Source: Methylomarinovum caldicuralii
GTDB lineage: Bacteria; Pseudomonadota; Gammaproteobacteria; Methylococcales; Methylothermaceae
Assembly: GCF_033126985.1 (NCBI RefSeq)
Contig: NZ_AP024714.1
Location: forward strand, 1,240,001-1,304,000
Reading direction: 5' to 3'
Length of the DNA stretch: 64,000 bases
Shown: positions 17,822 through 27,936 of the stretch, piece by piece
How positions within the stretch are numbered: the first letter of the stretch is position 1
Layout of the letters: the number at the start of each line of letters is the position of its first letter
Position numbers and translations under genes: made by a program
Notes under the pieces: model-generated
What the model was told of the DNA's origin: nothing
What the model saw: only the letters and a program-made list of their open reading frames with translations
Database searches by the model: none

Positions 17822-18430
17822 TCAGGGCTTTTTGAGGCTGAGGAGATGGGCCATCTTATCAGCCTTGGTCTTGAGATAGCGCCAGTTTTCGTGGGTGTGG
17901 CCGACTTCGATGGGGATGCGTTCGTCCACCTGTATGCCGTAACGCTCCAGTTCGGCGATCTTGCGGGGGTTGTTGGTGATCAGACGCACCGAGTCCACGC
18001 CCAGATCCCGTAGCATCAGGGCGGCGATGCGGTAATCGCGCTCGTCGGCCTGATGCCCCAGTTTCAGATTGGCGTCGACGGTGTCCAGACCTTCGTCCTG
18101 CAGGTTGTAGGCCTGAAGCTTCTTGAACAGGCCGATGCCGCGCCCCTCCTGGCGCAGATACAGCAACACCCCGCATTCCGATTCACCGATCAGGCGCAGG
18201 GCTTCCTCCAACTGCTCGCCACAGTCGCAGCGCCGGGAGCCGAACACGTCCCCCGTCAGGCACTCCGAATGCAGGCGGACCGGCACGCCGGTCTTGCCGG
18301 CGACCTCGCCTTTGACCAGCGCCAGGTGCTCCTTGCCGTCGATATCGTTTTCGTAATAGTAGAGCAGGAACTCGCCGTGGCGGGTGGGAATGCGGGCGCG
18401 GACCGTGCTCTCGACGTGGGCAGGTTTCAT
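17822..18430 (-). CDS. ribA: GTP cyclohydrolase II
   Basis: A 202-residue RibA, the first enzyme of riboflavin synthesis. Visible are the zinc-binding Cys motif (CLTGDVFGSRRCDCG), the catalytic LRQEGRGIGL segment and the C-terminal ITNNPRKIAELERYGI. It is a standalone RibA without an N-terminal RibB domain. It is convergent with nadA and stands 76 bases from the following gene on the same strand, so probably has its own promoter. Confidence 0.94.
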   Translation of the reverse strand: MKPAHVESTVRARIPTRHGEFLLYYYENDIDGKEHLALVKGEVAGKTGVPVRLHSECLTGDVFGSRRCDCGEQLEEALRLIGESECGVLLYLRQEGRGIGLFKKLQAYNLQDEGLDTVDANLKLGHQADERDYRIAALMLRDLGVDSVRLITNNPRKIAELERYGIQVDERIPIEVGHTHENWRYLKTKADKMAHLLSLKKP

Positions 18431-18506
18431 CGGAAATAAGATACCTCAATCTAGCGCCGGGGCGCGGAAACACAGCGTTCGACCGCAGAACGGCGGGAAG
18501 GTGCCG

Positions 18507-19394
18507 TCACGGAAGCGGCTTTTCCAGGGCCGGCAGTTTTTGCTGCCAGGCCTTCAGGGTGCCGTCGTCGACTTCTTCCAGGCGTGGCTGCAGGGTCAAC
18601 AGCATCATACCGGAAACGATGGGATTGAGGAAGGCGCCTTTGACCCAGTAGGTGAGGATGGCGGCGAACACGTAGTTCCAGACCCCTAAGGCGGTCGGCA
18701 GGGCCTCGTCCACCCACACGACCGGGCGCAGCAGCAGCAGGAAAGCCCCCAGCCACAGGCTGTAGAGGAAGGCCTTGCCGATCAGGGTCTGGCGCAGGAC
18801 CTCGGGGAAATGCACGCCGAAGGCCGCCACGCCGCGGCGGCAGACGTCCGGGGCCCGGTGCCGGGCCGCCTCGGCCAGGATGGCGTCGGCACTGTGCCAC
18901 CCCAACAGATCCAGCAGGCGGGTGCGGACCGCTTCCGGCAGGCGCTGCAGGCCGGCGGTGTGCTGCAGGGCTGCGGCGGCGAGCAGGTCGAGCAGCCGGC
19001 GGCGCAGCGCGAAAGTGGTCTTGGCGTCGCCGAAGGTGTCTTCGACCTGGTGGGAGACCTGCTCGAACTGCGCCTTGCCGGGGGGCAGGTCGCCGCCGGC
19101 CGTCCTGACCGCCATGGCGGTGAGATGGGGCAGCTCGAGGCGGAAATAGCGCAGCGCCCGAAACGATCGGGCCAGATAGATGCCTGCCGCCAGCCCGACG
19201 ACGGCGCCGATGCGGCCCCAGAATCCGGGATCGTCACTGAGCGAGGCGAGGCCGACGAAGGTGCCGCTCCCGGCGAGCACGGCGAACACCAGTCCCAGGG
19301 TGATGGCGGCATAGACCAGAATGCGCCGGGAGGTGACCGGCATGGTCTGTTCCAGCAGGCGGGTTGCGGTCAGCAGGGAAGGGGTTGCATTCAT
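18507..19394 (-). CDS. Membrane protein of unknown function, 295 aa
   Basis: I do not recognise a family. Four likely membrane helices are visible in two pairs, near residues 25-50 and 60-78 (RIGAVVGLAAGIYLARSF), then near 208-228 (FLYSLWLGAFLLLLRPVVWV) and 238-262. Between the pairs is a soluble region of about 120 residues rich in Leu/Arg/Ala helices, without Cys clusters or nucleotide motifs. Its start overlaps the end of the upstream EAL-HDOD gene by 4 bases (ATGA), so the two are translationally coupled and may act together. Confidence 0.6.
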   Translation of the reverse strand: MNATPSLLTATRLLEQTMPVTSRRILVYAAITLGLVFAVLAGSGTFVGLASLSDDPGFWGRIGAVVGLAAGIYLARSFRALRYFRLELPHLTAMAVRTAGGDLPPGKAQFEQVSHQVEDTFGDAKTTFALRRRLLDLLAAAALQHTAGLQRLPEAVRTRLLDLLGWHSADAILAEAARHRAPDVCRRGVAAFGVHFPEVLRQTLIGKAFLYSLWLGAFLLLLRPVVWVDEALPTALGVWNYVFAAILTYWVKGAFLNPIVSGMMLLTLQPRLEEVDDGTLKAWQQKLPALEKPLP

Positions 19395-20590
19395 GCGGTG
19401 CCTCCATTGTTTTGATCTTCCAGCACGCGGCGGACGGCTTCCGCTTCCTCGATCGCCTCCAGATAGGCGCTCATGGCCTGGGACAGATCGAGGTCGGGGA
19501 GGGGTATTTTATGACAAAGTCCGTTTTCCAGCTGCAACACCGTCTGCAGGACAGGCCCGATGGGCCCAGCGCCGTAGAGCAGGGCCTGCTCGATTTCCTC
19601 CGCCAGGCTGAGATTGGCGAGGATCTCGGTCATGGGTGCATCCATGATGGCGTCAAGGAGGGAAAACAGTCCGGCGATGTAGCAGGCTTCCACATCACTG
19701 CGTCCCAGGCGTGCGGCGATGCGGGCGCAGGTCTGGGCCCGCACAAGCGCGGTGACCAGCGGCTCCCGGGGTTTGTAGTCGATGGCGTTGACGGCGATGA
19801 CGATGGCCCAGTGGCGAATGCGGTCAAGACCGAGGAAGACCACAGCGCGGCGGATCGAGTCGACCTGCTTGGGCAGGCCGTAGAAGGCGGAGTTGATGAG
19901 GCGCAGCAGTTTGTAGCTCAGGGTCATGTCCTGGCTGACCAGGGTTTCGACTTCCTCGATCCTGATGTCCGGGTCGTTCAGGCGGGCGATCAGATGCAGC
20001 ACCGCCAGGCGGTTGGCGGGCAGCTGGGTGCCGTGGATGAAGCGGGGGCATTCGAAATAATGGCCCTGGAAGTAGTCGCAGCCGGCATCGAAGGCGCGGT
20101 CGTATTGCTGGCGGGTTTCGATGTCGCGCACCAGCAGCTCGAGGCCATGCCGGTGAAGGGCGTCGAGGTGGGGAATGAATTCTTCCAGATGCGAGGCGTC
20201 CATCGCCCACAGGCGGGCAAACTCCAGATCGGCCGCCAGGGTGGCATCGTAGCGGTCATGGCGGACCGCCAGCATATAACCCTCTTCAGTCCAACGCTGG
20301 AGGGTTTCCTTCGGGTAACGGTCGAGCAGCTCGCCGGGCAGGGTGATGATGACGGCTTCCTTCTGCCAGGCGTGTGCCTGGAGCTGGGCCTCCAGGGCCG
20401 GGGTGAACGGCACCAGTCCCGGACGGCCGCCGGTGAGCCGCTCCAGCCGCAGCGACTGCCACAGTTTCTGGAGCTTTGCTTCCGACGCCGTGTCGTTTTC
20501 CACGGTGAGACTGCAGGGACGCAGTTCGTAGGCGAACAGATTCAGGGCACGGTCGTAGACCGGCACCCGGCCGATGAATCCGGGAAGCAT
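19391..20590 (-). CDS. EAL-HDOD (YuxH-like) signalling protein
   Basis: A 399-residue protein with two domains. Residues 1-200 follow the EAL fold (FIGRVPVYDRALNLFAYEL; HLDALHRHGLELLVRDIET; FDAGCDYFQGHYF) but lack the Glu-Ala-Leu and metal ligands of active c-di-GMP phosphodiesterases. Residues ~205-370 are an HDOD domain (LVSQDMTLSYKLLRLINSA, RRAVVFLGLDRIRHWAIVI) without HD-type metal residues. Such proteins act as signalling scaffolds rather than enzymes. It is the first gene of a two-gene unit with the membrane protein downstream. Confidence 0.83.
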   Translation of the reverse strand: MLPGFIGRVPVYDRALNLFAYELRPCSLTVENDTASEAKLQKLWQSLRLERLTGGRPGLVPFTPALEAQLQAHAWQKEAVIITLPGELLDRYPKETLQRWTEEGYMLAVRHDRYDATLAADLEFARLWAMDASHLEEFIPHLDALHRHGLELLVRDIETRQQYDRAFDAGCDYFQGHYFECPRFIHGTQLPANRLAVLHLIARLNDPDIRIEEVETLVSQDMTLSYKLLRLINSAFYGLPKQVDSIRRAVVFLGLDRIRHWAIVIAVNAIDYKPREPLVTALVRAQTCARIAARLGRSDVEACYIAGLFSLLDAIMDAPMTEILANLSLAEEIEQALLYGAGPIGPVLQTVLQLENGLCHKIPLPDLDLSQAMSAYLEAIEEAEAVRRVLEDQNNGGTA

Positions 20591-20666
20591 GACGAAACCC
20601 TCCTCTCCTGCTTCTTTATATGAGGAGCTTAGGCAATCACCGGCCGGGATACAAGTAAAGCCGGCT

Positions 20667-21086
<420 letters not shown>

Positions 21087-21104
21087 GGTTTGTTCTCCCC
21101 AAAG

Positions 21105-21365
21105 CTAACAGTCGTTCAGCAATTCATCGAGCCGGCCCTGATGCTCCAGGGCGGCCAGTTCCTGATACCCGCCCACGTGGGTGTCACCGATGTAGATTTG
21201 TGGCACGGTACGGCGGCCGGTGCGTTCCATCATCTCCCGGCGCCGCTGCGGGTCGAGATCGACCCGGATCTTGTCGATGTCCGTCACCCCCTTGCGCGCC
21301 AGCAGGCGTTCGGCCATCAGGCAGAAGGGGCAGTGGGCGGAGGTGTACAGGGTCACTTTTTTCAT
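21105..21365 (-). CDS. grxC: Glutaredoxin (GrxC type)
   Basis: An 86-residue class I glutaredoxin: KKVTLYTSAHCPFCLMAERLL with the dithiol CPFC, the cis-Pro segment TVPQIYIG and the GGYQEL glutathione-binding loop. ATG 21365 gives the usual MKKVTLYT start; an upstream in-frame start at 21404 adds 13 atypical residues and is not used. It precedes trxC and lies about 120 bases from the left end of the ISAs1-family element. Confidence 0.92.
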   Translation of the reverse strand: MKKVTLYTSAHCPFCLMAERLLARKGVTDIDKIRVDLDPQRRREMMERTGRRTVPQIYIGDTHVGGYQELAALEHQGRLDELLNDC

Positions 21366-21486
21366 CAGCAGTCCTTGATATTGGGGTGGGATCGAAAAAA
21401 TCAAGGGTCATTCTAACCGCTCTTTCCGCCCGCCCTGCTGCGGGAGGGGGCCGGGAAAGCAAATTACCAGCGGCCGGGTTAACCGC

Positions 21487-22748
21487 CAGGGCAATCGCAT
21501 GAATATACCCCACGAAGATGATGGTTTAAGATTCGATGACTTGCAGCAGATTACTTGGAGATTAGAGACTTCTTCTCTGAGGAGCATGCTTTTTGTGGGA
21601 GGCACAGATGCTGGAAAAGCCCCTGGCGCTGAGCGAGGTGTTCGTATCGATTCCGGACCCGCGACAATCATCGAAGGTAACTTACGATCTGGTGGAAGTG
21701 CTGGTGGTTGTGGTGTGCGCGGTGATCTGCGGTGCCGATACGTTGGTGGAGATTGAACTTTGGGGCAAAGAGAAGCTGGATTGGCTGCGTCGATATGTGC
21801 CCTTGCCGCATGGGATTCCGTCCCACGACACCCTAGGGAGGATTTTGGCGATGATCGATCCGGAAGCGTTCGGATCGGCCTTCCAGCGCTGGGCGGTGAG
21901 CGTGGTTCCGGCATTGGAAGGTCAGGTGATCGCCATCGACGGCAAGACCAGTCGGCGCAGCCGGTCCAAGGGGCAGGATCCCCTGCATCTGGTCAGTGCC
22001 TTTGCGGCTCAGTACCGGTTGGTGGTCGGTCAAGAGGCGGTGGCCGACAAATCCAACGAGAAGACGGCCATTCCCGCCCTGCTGGAGACCCTGGCCTTGA
22101 AAGGATGCGTGGTGACCCTCGATGCCATGGGGACCGATCCCAAGATTGCCAAGGCCATCCGTGACCGGGGGGCCGACTATGTACTGGCGGTCAAGGACAA
22201 CCAGAAAGGTCTGTCCGAATCGATCCGGGATTTCTTCCAGGCCTTTCAGGACGCGCCGGACAAAACCCCGCATCAGCAATGCGAGACGGTCGACAAGGCG
22301 CATGGTCGCCTGGAAGTGCGACGCTGCTATGTGTTCGACCAGCTCGACGGCCTGGACCGGCCCCAGCGCTGGCCGGATCTGGCCTGCTTTGCCGTGGTCG
22401 AGTCCGAACGCACCGTCGCCGGCAAAACCACCCGGGAACGGCGTTTCTACATCACCAGCCTGCCGGCCGATGCCGAACGGCTGGCCTCGGCGGTGCGCCA
22501 GCATTGGGCGGTGGAGAACCCGCTTCACTGGTGTATGGATGTCGTATTCAACGATGATCAGATGCGCCTTCGAACCCGACATGCGGCTCATAACCTGGCG
22601 CTGCTCAAACAGATGGTGCTCAATCTCTTTCGCCTCGACCACACCAAACGCCGCGGGGGCATCAAGGCAAGACGGCTCCTGGCCGCCTCCAGTGACCACT
22701 ACCGGGCTCAGTTGCTTGGATGGACGTAGCGTTCATGCGATTGCCCTG
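21487..22748 (+). mobile_element. ISAs1-family insertion sequence with 10-bp target duplication
   Basis: The 1262-bp element is bounded by perfect 17-bp inverted repeats (CAGGGCAATCGCATGAA at 21487; its reverse complement ends at 22748). It is flanked on both sides by GGTTAACCGC (21477-21486 and 22749-22758). The CAGGG end, the size and the duplication length match the ISAs1 family. The target core GGTTAACC is itself a palindrome. Intact ends and an intact transposase suggest recent insertion, between grxC and rpe. Confidence 0.92.
21608..22729 (+). CDS. ISAs1-family transposase
   Basis: A 373-residue DDE transposase. The N-terminal DUF4338-like region (VFVSIPDPRQSSKVTYDLVE) is followed by GHGIPSHDTLGRIL-type sequence (here PHGIPSHDTLGRI), the catalytic core IAIDGKTSRRS, the second Asp in VVTLDAMGTDPK, and the C-terminal QHWAVENPLHWCMDVVF with the catalytic Glu, then HNLALLKQMVLNLF. 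ATG 21608 (MLEKPL) is preferred; ATG 21593 is in frame. The full family length is present with no lesions. Confidence 0.92.
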   Translation: MLEKPLALSEVFVSIPDPRQSSKVTYDLVEVLVVVVCAVICGADTLVEIELWGKEKLDWLRRYVPLPHGIPSHDTLGRILAMIDPEAFGSAFQRWAVSVVPALEGQVIAIDGKTSRRSRSKGQDPLHLVSAFAAQYRLVVGQEAVADKSNEKTAIPALLETLALKGCVVTLDAMGTDPKIAKAIRDRGADYVLAVKDNQKGLSESIRDFFQAFQDAPDKTPHQQCETVDKAHGRLEVRRCYVFDQLDGLDRPQRWPDLACFAVVESERTVAGKTTRERRFYITSLPADAERLASAVRQHWAVENPLHWCMDVVFNDDQMRLRTRHAAHNLALLKQMVLNLFRLDHTKRRGGIKARRLLAASSDHYRAQLLGWT

Positions 22749-22828
22749 GGTTAACCGCTGAAAGCCGCAGGGAAATCCGGTAAACTTAACCGCTAACCAA
22801 AAAATGACAACTCATTGAGGAGCCCGGT

Positions 22829-23512
22829 ATGCAGACACCCTGGATAGCCCCGTCGATTTTGTCGGCCGATTTCGCCCGCCTCGGCGAAGAGGTAAAGAAC
22901 GTCCTCGCCGCCGGTGGCGACGTGGTCCACTTCGACGTCATGGACAACCACTTTGTCCCCAACCTGACCTTCGGGCCGATGGTATGCCAGGCGCTGCGTG
23001 ATTACGGCATCACCGCCCCCATCGACGTCCATCTGATGATCGAGCCGGTGGACCGCATCATTCCCGATTTCGCCAAGGCCGGGGCCAGCTACATCACCTT
23101 CCATCCGGAAGCCTCCACCCACGTGGACCGCACCCTGCAGCTGATCCACGACCAAGGCTGCAAGGCCGGTCTGGTGTTCAATCCCGCCACCCCGCTGGAT
23201 TATCTGGAATGGGCCATCGAACGGGTGGACATGATCCTGCTGATGTCGGTCAACCCGGGCTTCGGCGGCCAGTCCTTCATCCCCTACGTGCTGCGCAAGA
23301 TCGAGAAGGCGCGCGAGATCATCGACGCCAGTGGCCGCGACATCCGCCTCGAAGTCGACGGCGGGGTGAAGGTGGACAACATCGCCAAGATCGCCGCCGC
23401 CGGGGCCGACACCTTCGTCGCCGGTTCCGCCATCTTCGGCCAGCCGGACTACAATCAGGTGATCGACGCCATGCGCGCCGAGATCGCCAAGGGCCTGGCG
23501 ACGGGGGACTGA
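22829..23512 (+). CDS. rpe: Ribulose-phosphate 3-epimerase
   Basis: A 227-residue TIM-barrel enzyme: [17 protein letters not shown], the metal-binding [38 protein letters not shown] and LEVDGGVK. It interconverts ribulose-5-P and xylulose-5-P, an essential step in pentose-phosphate and ribulose monophosphate rearrangements. GAGGAGCC lies upstream of the ATG. The ISAs1 element ends 80 bases upstream and could have separated it from its old promoter. trpE follows after 58 bases, probably in the same transcript. Confidence 0.95.
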   Translation: MQTPWIAPSILSADFARLGEEVKNVLAAGGDVVHFDVMDNHFVPNLTFGPMVCQALRDYGITAPIDVHLMIEPVDRIIPDFAKAGASYITFHPEASTHVDRTLQLIHDQGCKAGLVFNPATPLDYLEWAIERVDMILLMSVNPGFGGQSFIPYVLRKIEKAREIIDASGRDIRLEVDGGVKVDNIAKIAAAGADTFVAGSAIFGQPDYNQVIDAMRAEIAKGLATGD

Positions 23513-23570
23513 TTGAACTTGTCACCGCGGCGGGGGATCGAACGGGAAGATCACCCGCCGCTTCAAGCCC

Positions 23571-25049
23571 ATGACACCACAACGATTCCGGCAACTCGCT
23601 GACCAGGGCTACAACCGTATCCCCGTGCGCCGCCAGGTCCTGGCGGACCTCGACACCCCCTTGAGCGCCTACCTCAAGCTGGCGGCCCGGCCCTATACCT
23701 ATCTGTTCGAGTCGGTCCACGGCGGCGAGCAGTGGGGGCGTTATTCCATCATCGGCCTGCCGGCGCGGCGGGTGCTCAAGGTCTTTGGGCGGCGTATCGA
23801 GCTGTGGCGCGGGGACGAGCGGCTGGAGCAGACCGAGGCGGACGACCCGCTGGCCTGGATCAAGGATTTCGCCGCCCGCTACCGGGTCGCGCCGCTGGCG
23901 GGCCTGCCCCGTTTCAGCGGCGGGCTGGTGGGCTATTTCGGCTACGAGACCATCGGTTACATCGAACCGCGGCTGCGTCGGGCCATCGCGGGCAAGCCCG
24001 ATCCTCTGGCGACGCCGGACATCCTGCTGATGGAATCGGAAGACCTGCTGGTGTTCGACAACCTCTCCGGAACCCTGGAGCTCATCACCCACGCCGATCC
24101 CGGCGAGCCCGACGCCCTGGAACGGGCCGAGGCACGGCTGGAATCCTGGGTCGAACGCCTGCGTGGCAGCTGTCCCTATCCCGACAGCGGAACGGGCGGC
24201 CGGGTGCACGAAAGCGACTTCGTCTCCGGTTTCACCCGCGAGGGCTTCGAGAACGCGGTGCGCCGGGTCAAGGACTACATCGTCGAGGGGGACGTGATGC
24301 AGGTGGTGCTGTCCCAGCGCCTGTCGATCCCCTTTCACGGCGAGCCCCTGAGCGTCTACCGCGCCCTGCGCTGCCTCAACCCGTCGCCGTATCTGTATCA
24401 TCTGGACCTGGCCGATTTCCATATCGTCGGCTCTTCCCCGGAAATCCTGGTGCGGCTGGAGGACGGCGCCGTGACCGTGCGCCCCATCGCCGGCACCCGG
24501 CCACGGGGGGCGACGCCGGAAGATGACCTGGCCCTGGAGCGCGACCTGCTCGCCGACCCCAAGGAGCTGGCCGAGCACCTGATGCTCATCGACCTGGGCC
24601 GCAACGACGTCGGCCGGGTGGCGCGGATCGGCAGCGTCGAGGTCACCGACCGCATGATCATCGAGCGTTATTCCCACGTGATGCACATCGTTTCCAACGT
24701 CGTTGGCCAGCTGCATCCCGGCTTCGACGCTTTCGACGTGTTGCGGGCCACCTTCCCGGCCGGCACCGTCTCCGGCGCCCCCAAGATCCGGGCGATGGAG
24801 ATCATCGCCGAGCTGGAGCCGGTCAAGCGCGGCATCTATTCCGGCGCGGTGGGTTACATCGGCTGGTCCGGCAATCTCGACACCGCCATCGCCATCCGCA
24901 CCGCGGTGATGAAGGACCGGCAGCTGCACGTCCAGGCCGGCGCCGGCATCGTCCACGATTCGGTGCCGGAGAAGGAATGGGAGGAGACCATGAACAAGGG
25001 CCGCGCCCTGTTTCGCGCCGTGGCCCGGGCGGCGGAGGGGCTGTCGTGA
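23571..25049 (+). CDS. trpE: Anthranilate synthase component I
   Basis: A 492-residue TrpE that makes anthranilate from chorismate with TrpG. The N-terminal feedback-site region includes [19 protein letters not shown], and the catalytic domain has [45 protein letters not shown] and [17 protein letters not shown]. Length is normal. It heads the trpE-trpG-trpD-trpC run and overlaps trpG by 4 bases. No attenuator leader peptide was recognised in the 58-base upstream gap. Confidence 0.95.
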   Translation: MTPQRFRQLADQGYNRIPVRRQVLADLDTPLSAYLKLAARPYTYLFESVHGGEQWGRYSIIGLPARRVLKVFGRRIELWRGDERLEQTEADDPLAWIKDFAARYRVAPLAGLPRFSGGLVGYFGYETIGYIEPRLRRAIAGKPDPLATPDILLMESEDLLVFDNLSGTLELITHADPGEPDALERAEARLESWVERLRGSCPYPDSGTGGRVHESDFVSGFTREGFENAVRRVKDYIVEGDVMQVVLSQRLSIPFHGEPLSVYRALRCLNPSPYLYHLDLADFHIVGSSPEILVRLEDGAVTVRPIAGTRPRGATPEDDLALERDLLADPKELAEHLMLIDLGRNDVGRVARIGSVEVTDRMIIERYSHVMHIVSNVVGQLHPGFDAFDVLRATFPAGTVSGAPKIRAMEIIAELEPVKRGIYSGAVGYIGWSGNLDTAIAIRTAVMKDRQLHVQAGAGIVHDSVPEKEWEETMNKGRALFRAVARAAEGLS

Positions 25050-25636
25050 AGCGCATTCGTACCGTCTGCATCGACAATTACGACTCTTTCACCTACAACC
25101 TGGTCCAGTACCTGGGGGAACTGGGGGCTGAGGTGATCGTGGTGCGCAACGACCAGGTCAGCCTCGCCGACATCGAAGCCCTGGAACCGCAGCGGCTGCT
25201 GATTTCCCCGGGGCCCTGCACGCCGAAGGAGGCGGGCGTCTCGGTGGCCGCCATCGAGCATTTCAAGGGCAGGCTGCCGATCCTGGGGGTGTGCCTGGGG
25301 CATCAGAGCATCGGGGTGGCCTTCGGCGGCCGCATCGTCCACGCCAAGCGCATCATGCACGGCAAGACCTCGATGATCCACCACCGCGATGTCGGCGTGT
25401 TCCGCGGTCTGAGCAATCCCTTCGAGGCCACCCGTTACCATTCCCTGGTGATCGAGCGCGAATCCCTGCCGGAATGTCTGGAGATCACCGCCTGGACCGA
25501 GGACCGTGAGGGGGAATTCGAGGAGATCATGGGAGTGCGCCACAAGACCTATCCCATCGAGGGGGTGCAGTTTCATCCCGAGTCGATTTTGACCCGCCAC
25601 GGTCACGACCTGCTGCGCAATTTCCTGGAAGGCTGA
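25046..25636 (+). CDS. trpG: Anthranilate/aminodeoxychorismate synthase glutaminase subunit
   Basis: A 196-residue class I glutamine amidotransferase: [19 protein letters not shown], the oxyanion segment [11 protein letters not shown], the nucleophile Cys in [10 protein letters not shown] and the His-Glu pair in [11 protein letters not shown]. The GTG at 25046 overlaps the trpE TGA (GTGA) and gives the normal length; longer in-frame starts lie inside trpE. It supplies ammonia to TrpE and, as in many bacteria, may also serve PabB for folate synthesis. Confidence 0.93.
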   Translation: MKRIRTVCIDNYDSFTYNLVQYLGELGAEVIVVRNDQVSLADIEALEPQRLLISPGPCTPKEAGVSVAAIEHFKGRLPILGVCLGHQSIGVAFGGRIVHAKRIMHGKTSMIHHRDVGVFRGLSNPFEATRYHSLVIERESLPECLEITAWTEDREGEFEEIMGVRHKTYPIEGVQFHPESILTRHGHDLLRNFLEG

Positions 25637-26652
25637 TGGAAGTCAAGGCCGCCCTCGACCGGCTGCTGGCGCCGGCGGATCTCACCGCCGCGGAAATGCG
25701 TGCCTTGATGCGGCGGATTCTCGCCGGCGACACCACCCCGGCCCAGACCGCCGCCCTGCTGGTGGCGCTGCGGGCCAAGGGCGAAAGCGTGGACGAGATC
25801 GCCGCCGCCGCCGAGGTGCTGCGGAAAAAGGCCGTGCGTATCGAGGTGGCCGGCGACCACCTCATCGACACCTGCGGCACCGGCGGCGACGGTCTGGACA
25901 CCTTCAACGTCTCCACCACCGCCGCCTTCATCGTCGCCGCCGCCGGCGCTCAGGTGGCCAAGCACGGCAACCGCTCGGTGTCGTCGCGCTCCGGCAGCGC
26001 CGACGTGCTCGAGGCCGCCGGGGTCAACCTGGATCTGACCCCGCAGCAGGTCAAACGCTGCATCGAAGCCGTCGGCATCGGTTTTCTCTACGCCCCCCAG
26101 CACCACAGCGCCCTGCGCCAGGTGGCTCCCGTGCGCCGGGAACTGGGCATCCGCACCCTGTTCAACCTCCTCGGCCCCCTGCTCAATCCCGCAGGCGCGC
26201 CCCATCAGCTTCTGGGGGTGTTCGCCGCCCGCTATCTGGAACCGCTGGCCCGGGTCCTCGGCCGCCTCGGCAGCCGCCACGTGCTGGTGGTCCATGCCGA
26301 CGACGCCCTGGACGAAATCAGCCTCGCCGCGCCCACCCGGGTGGCGGAACTGAAACACGGCCAGGTGCGCAGCTACCGGATCGAGCCCGAACAGTTCGGT
26401 ATCCCGCGTTCGCCGCTGGAGACCATCCAGGTGGCTTCCGTGGCGGAGAGCCTCGAGGTGATGCGCCGGGTGCTGGCCGGGGAGGCGGGCCCGGCGGCCG
26501 ACATCGTGGTCCTGAACGCCGGGGCGGCGATCTATGCCGCCGATCTGGCCCCCGATCTCGAAGCCGGCATCGAACGCGCCCGCCGGCTGCAGCGCAGCGG
26601 GGCCGGCCTGAAAAAACTCGAAGCTTTGATCGACTGGAGTCAGCGCCCATGA
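25636..26652 (+). CDS. trpD: Anthranilate phosphoribosyltransferase
   Basis: A 338-residue TrpD, which transfers phosphoribosyl from PRPP to anthranilate. Visible motifs are the PRPP site [35 protein letters not shown] and the anthranilate-site segment [12 protein letters not shown]. The ATG shares one base with the trpG stop (TGATG), and the gene overlaps trpC by 4 bases, so translation is coupled along the cluster. Confidence 0.95.
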   Translation: MEVKAALDRLLAPADLTAAEMRALMRRILAGDTTPAQTAALLVALRAKGESVDEIAAAAEVLRKKAVRIEVAGDHLIDTCGTGGDGLDTFNVSTTAAFIVAAAGAQVAKHGNRSVSSRSGSADVLEAAGVNLDLTPQQVKRCIEAVGIGFLYAPQHHSALRQVAPVRRELGIRTLFNLLGPLLNPAGAPHQLLGVFAARYLEPLARVLGRLGSRHVLVVHADDALDEISLAAPTRVAELKHGQVRSYRIEPEQFGIPRSPLETIQVASVAESLEVMRRVLAGEAGPAADIVVLNAGAAIYAADLAPDLEAGIERARRLQRSGAGLKKLEALIDWSQRP

Positions 26653-27458
26653 GCGACATTCTCAGCCGTATTCTTGCCACCAAGCAGGAAGAGATCGACC
26701 GGCGCCGCCGCCGCCTGCCGCTGACGGAAGTGCGGGCGCTGGCGGAAGACCAGGGTTCGCCGCTGGATTTTCGCGGCGCCCTTCAGCGCCGGATCGACCA
26801 GGGCCAGGCGGCGGTGATCGCCGAGATCAAGAAGGCCTCTCCCAGCAAGGGAGTGATCCGTGAGGACTTCGACCCGCGCGCCATCGCCCACAGCTACGCC
26901 CGGGGGGGTGCGGCGTGCCTGTCGGTGCTCACGGACAAGACCTATTTCCAAGGCAGCGAAGCCTATCTGGAACTGGCCCGCCAGGTATCCGGGCTGCCGA
27001 CCCTGCGCAAGGATTTCCTCATCGATCCCTATCAGCTCTACGAGGCCCGCGCCATCGGCGCCGATGCGGTGCTGCTCATCGTCGCCGCCCTTGACGACGC
27101 CCGCCTGCAGGACCTGTATCAGCTCGCCGGGGAACTGGGCATGGCGGTGCTGGTGGAAGTCCACGACGAGGCCGAACTGGAGCGGGCGTTGCCGTTGGAA
27201 GAGGCGCTGCTCGGCATCAACAACCGCAACCTGCGCACCTTCGAGACCAGTCTCGACAACACCTTGCGGCTGCTCCCCCGTATTCCCGGGGAGCGCCTGG
27301 TGGTGACCGAAAGCGCCATCCACACCCGCGACGACGTGGACACCATGCGCCGCCACGGGGTCCATGCCTTCCTGGTGGGAGAGGCGTTCATGCGCGCCGA
27401 AGATCCGGGCGCGCAGCTGCAGGCCCTGTTCTATCCGGTGCAAGCAAGCCGCGTCTGA
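26649..27458 (+). CDS. trpC: Indole-3-glycerol phosphate synthase
   Basis: A 269-residue monofunctional Trp[14 protein letters not shown], the catalytic Lys region [42 protein letters not shown] and [12 protein letters not shown]. It cyclises carboxyphenylamino-deoxyribulose phosphate to indoleglycerol phosphate. It is not fused to TrpF, and trpF and trpBA are not in this window. It is the last gene of the cluster; a 478-bp gap follows. Confidence 0.95.
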   Translation: MSDILSRILATKQEEIDRRRRRLPLTEVRALAEDQGSPLDFRGALQRRIDQGQAAVIAEIKKASPSKGVIREDFDPRAIAHSYARGGAACLSVLTDKTYFQGSEAYLELARQVSGLPTLRKDFLIDPYQLYEARAIGADAVLLIVAALDDARLQDLYQLAGELGMAVLVEVHDEAELERALPLEEALLGINNRNLRTFETSLDNTLRLLPRIPGERLVVTESAIHTRDDVDTMRRHGVHAFLVGEAFMRAEDPGAQLQALFYPVQASRV

Positions 27459-27936
27459 CGTTGCGGGTTTGATGCCGCTCCAAAGCGCGCACATCCCGAC
27501 GGTTTGCAGCGCCGGTTCCGGCCGCGGTGGTGAGCGGAAGCCCCGGGGGGAGGTGAAGGCAGCGCTTCCTGTCCCGGCGGCACAAGGGCCGGCAAGAGGC
27601 CGGCGCTCCCGGAAGGACGCCCCTTCCACATTGCCTTTCCTTTTGCTTCCAGACGTATGAGTTTTGTGCTATATATGACGGCTGCGATGGCGAGGGGTCA
27701 TATAACCAATCGCGCAGCCCCTTCTTGCTGCCTTGGTTCCGAAGCACCGTCTAGAAAGCGACCTGTTTGAAAAGGGATTAAGACCTGGCGGCGATGTGGG
27801 CCGGTGGTAGGCCCGATGAGCGCAGCGCATCGGGCGATGAAAGATTGCCGGATATGACTGCAGGCTAGCGGACGCCGGTGCATCCTTCGGGGTGGGGCGG
27901 GTCGTCATACGGCCTCATGCAACCAAAGGGGAAGGG
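27459..27936. other. Repeat-rich intergenic gap without a recognised gene
   Basis: This 478-bp stretch between trpC and galE holds several palindromic segments: GGGCCGGCAAGAGGCCGGC near 27587-27605, and GCCCGATG/CATCGGGC at 27811-27835. Short frames in it are low quality and have no recognisable domain. The AT-richer part around 27655-27700 (GTGCTATATATGACGG) may include a promoter, but no convincing -35/-10 pair was identified. AAAGGGGAAGG at the end is the galE ribosome binding site. Confidence 0.5.
27811..27835. repeat. REP-like palindrome
   Basis: GCCCGATG and CATCGGGC form an 8-bp perfect stem around AGCGCAGCG, which can itself pair (GCGC/GCGC). This is the typical look of REP-type extragenic palindromes. 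It lies about 100 bases upstream of galE. Confidence 0.55.

Noticed and set aside
27388-27747. 119-codon minus-strand frame in the trpC-galE gap
   Set aside because: It runs into trpC, has no family resemblance, and passes through palindromic repeats.
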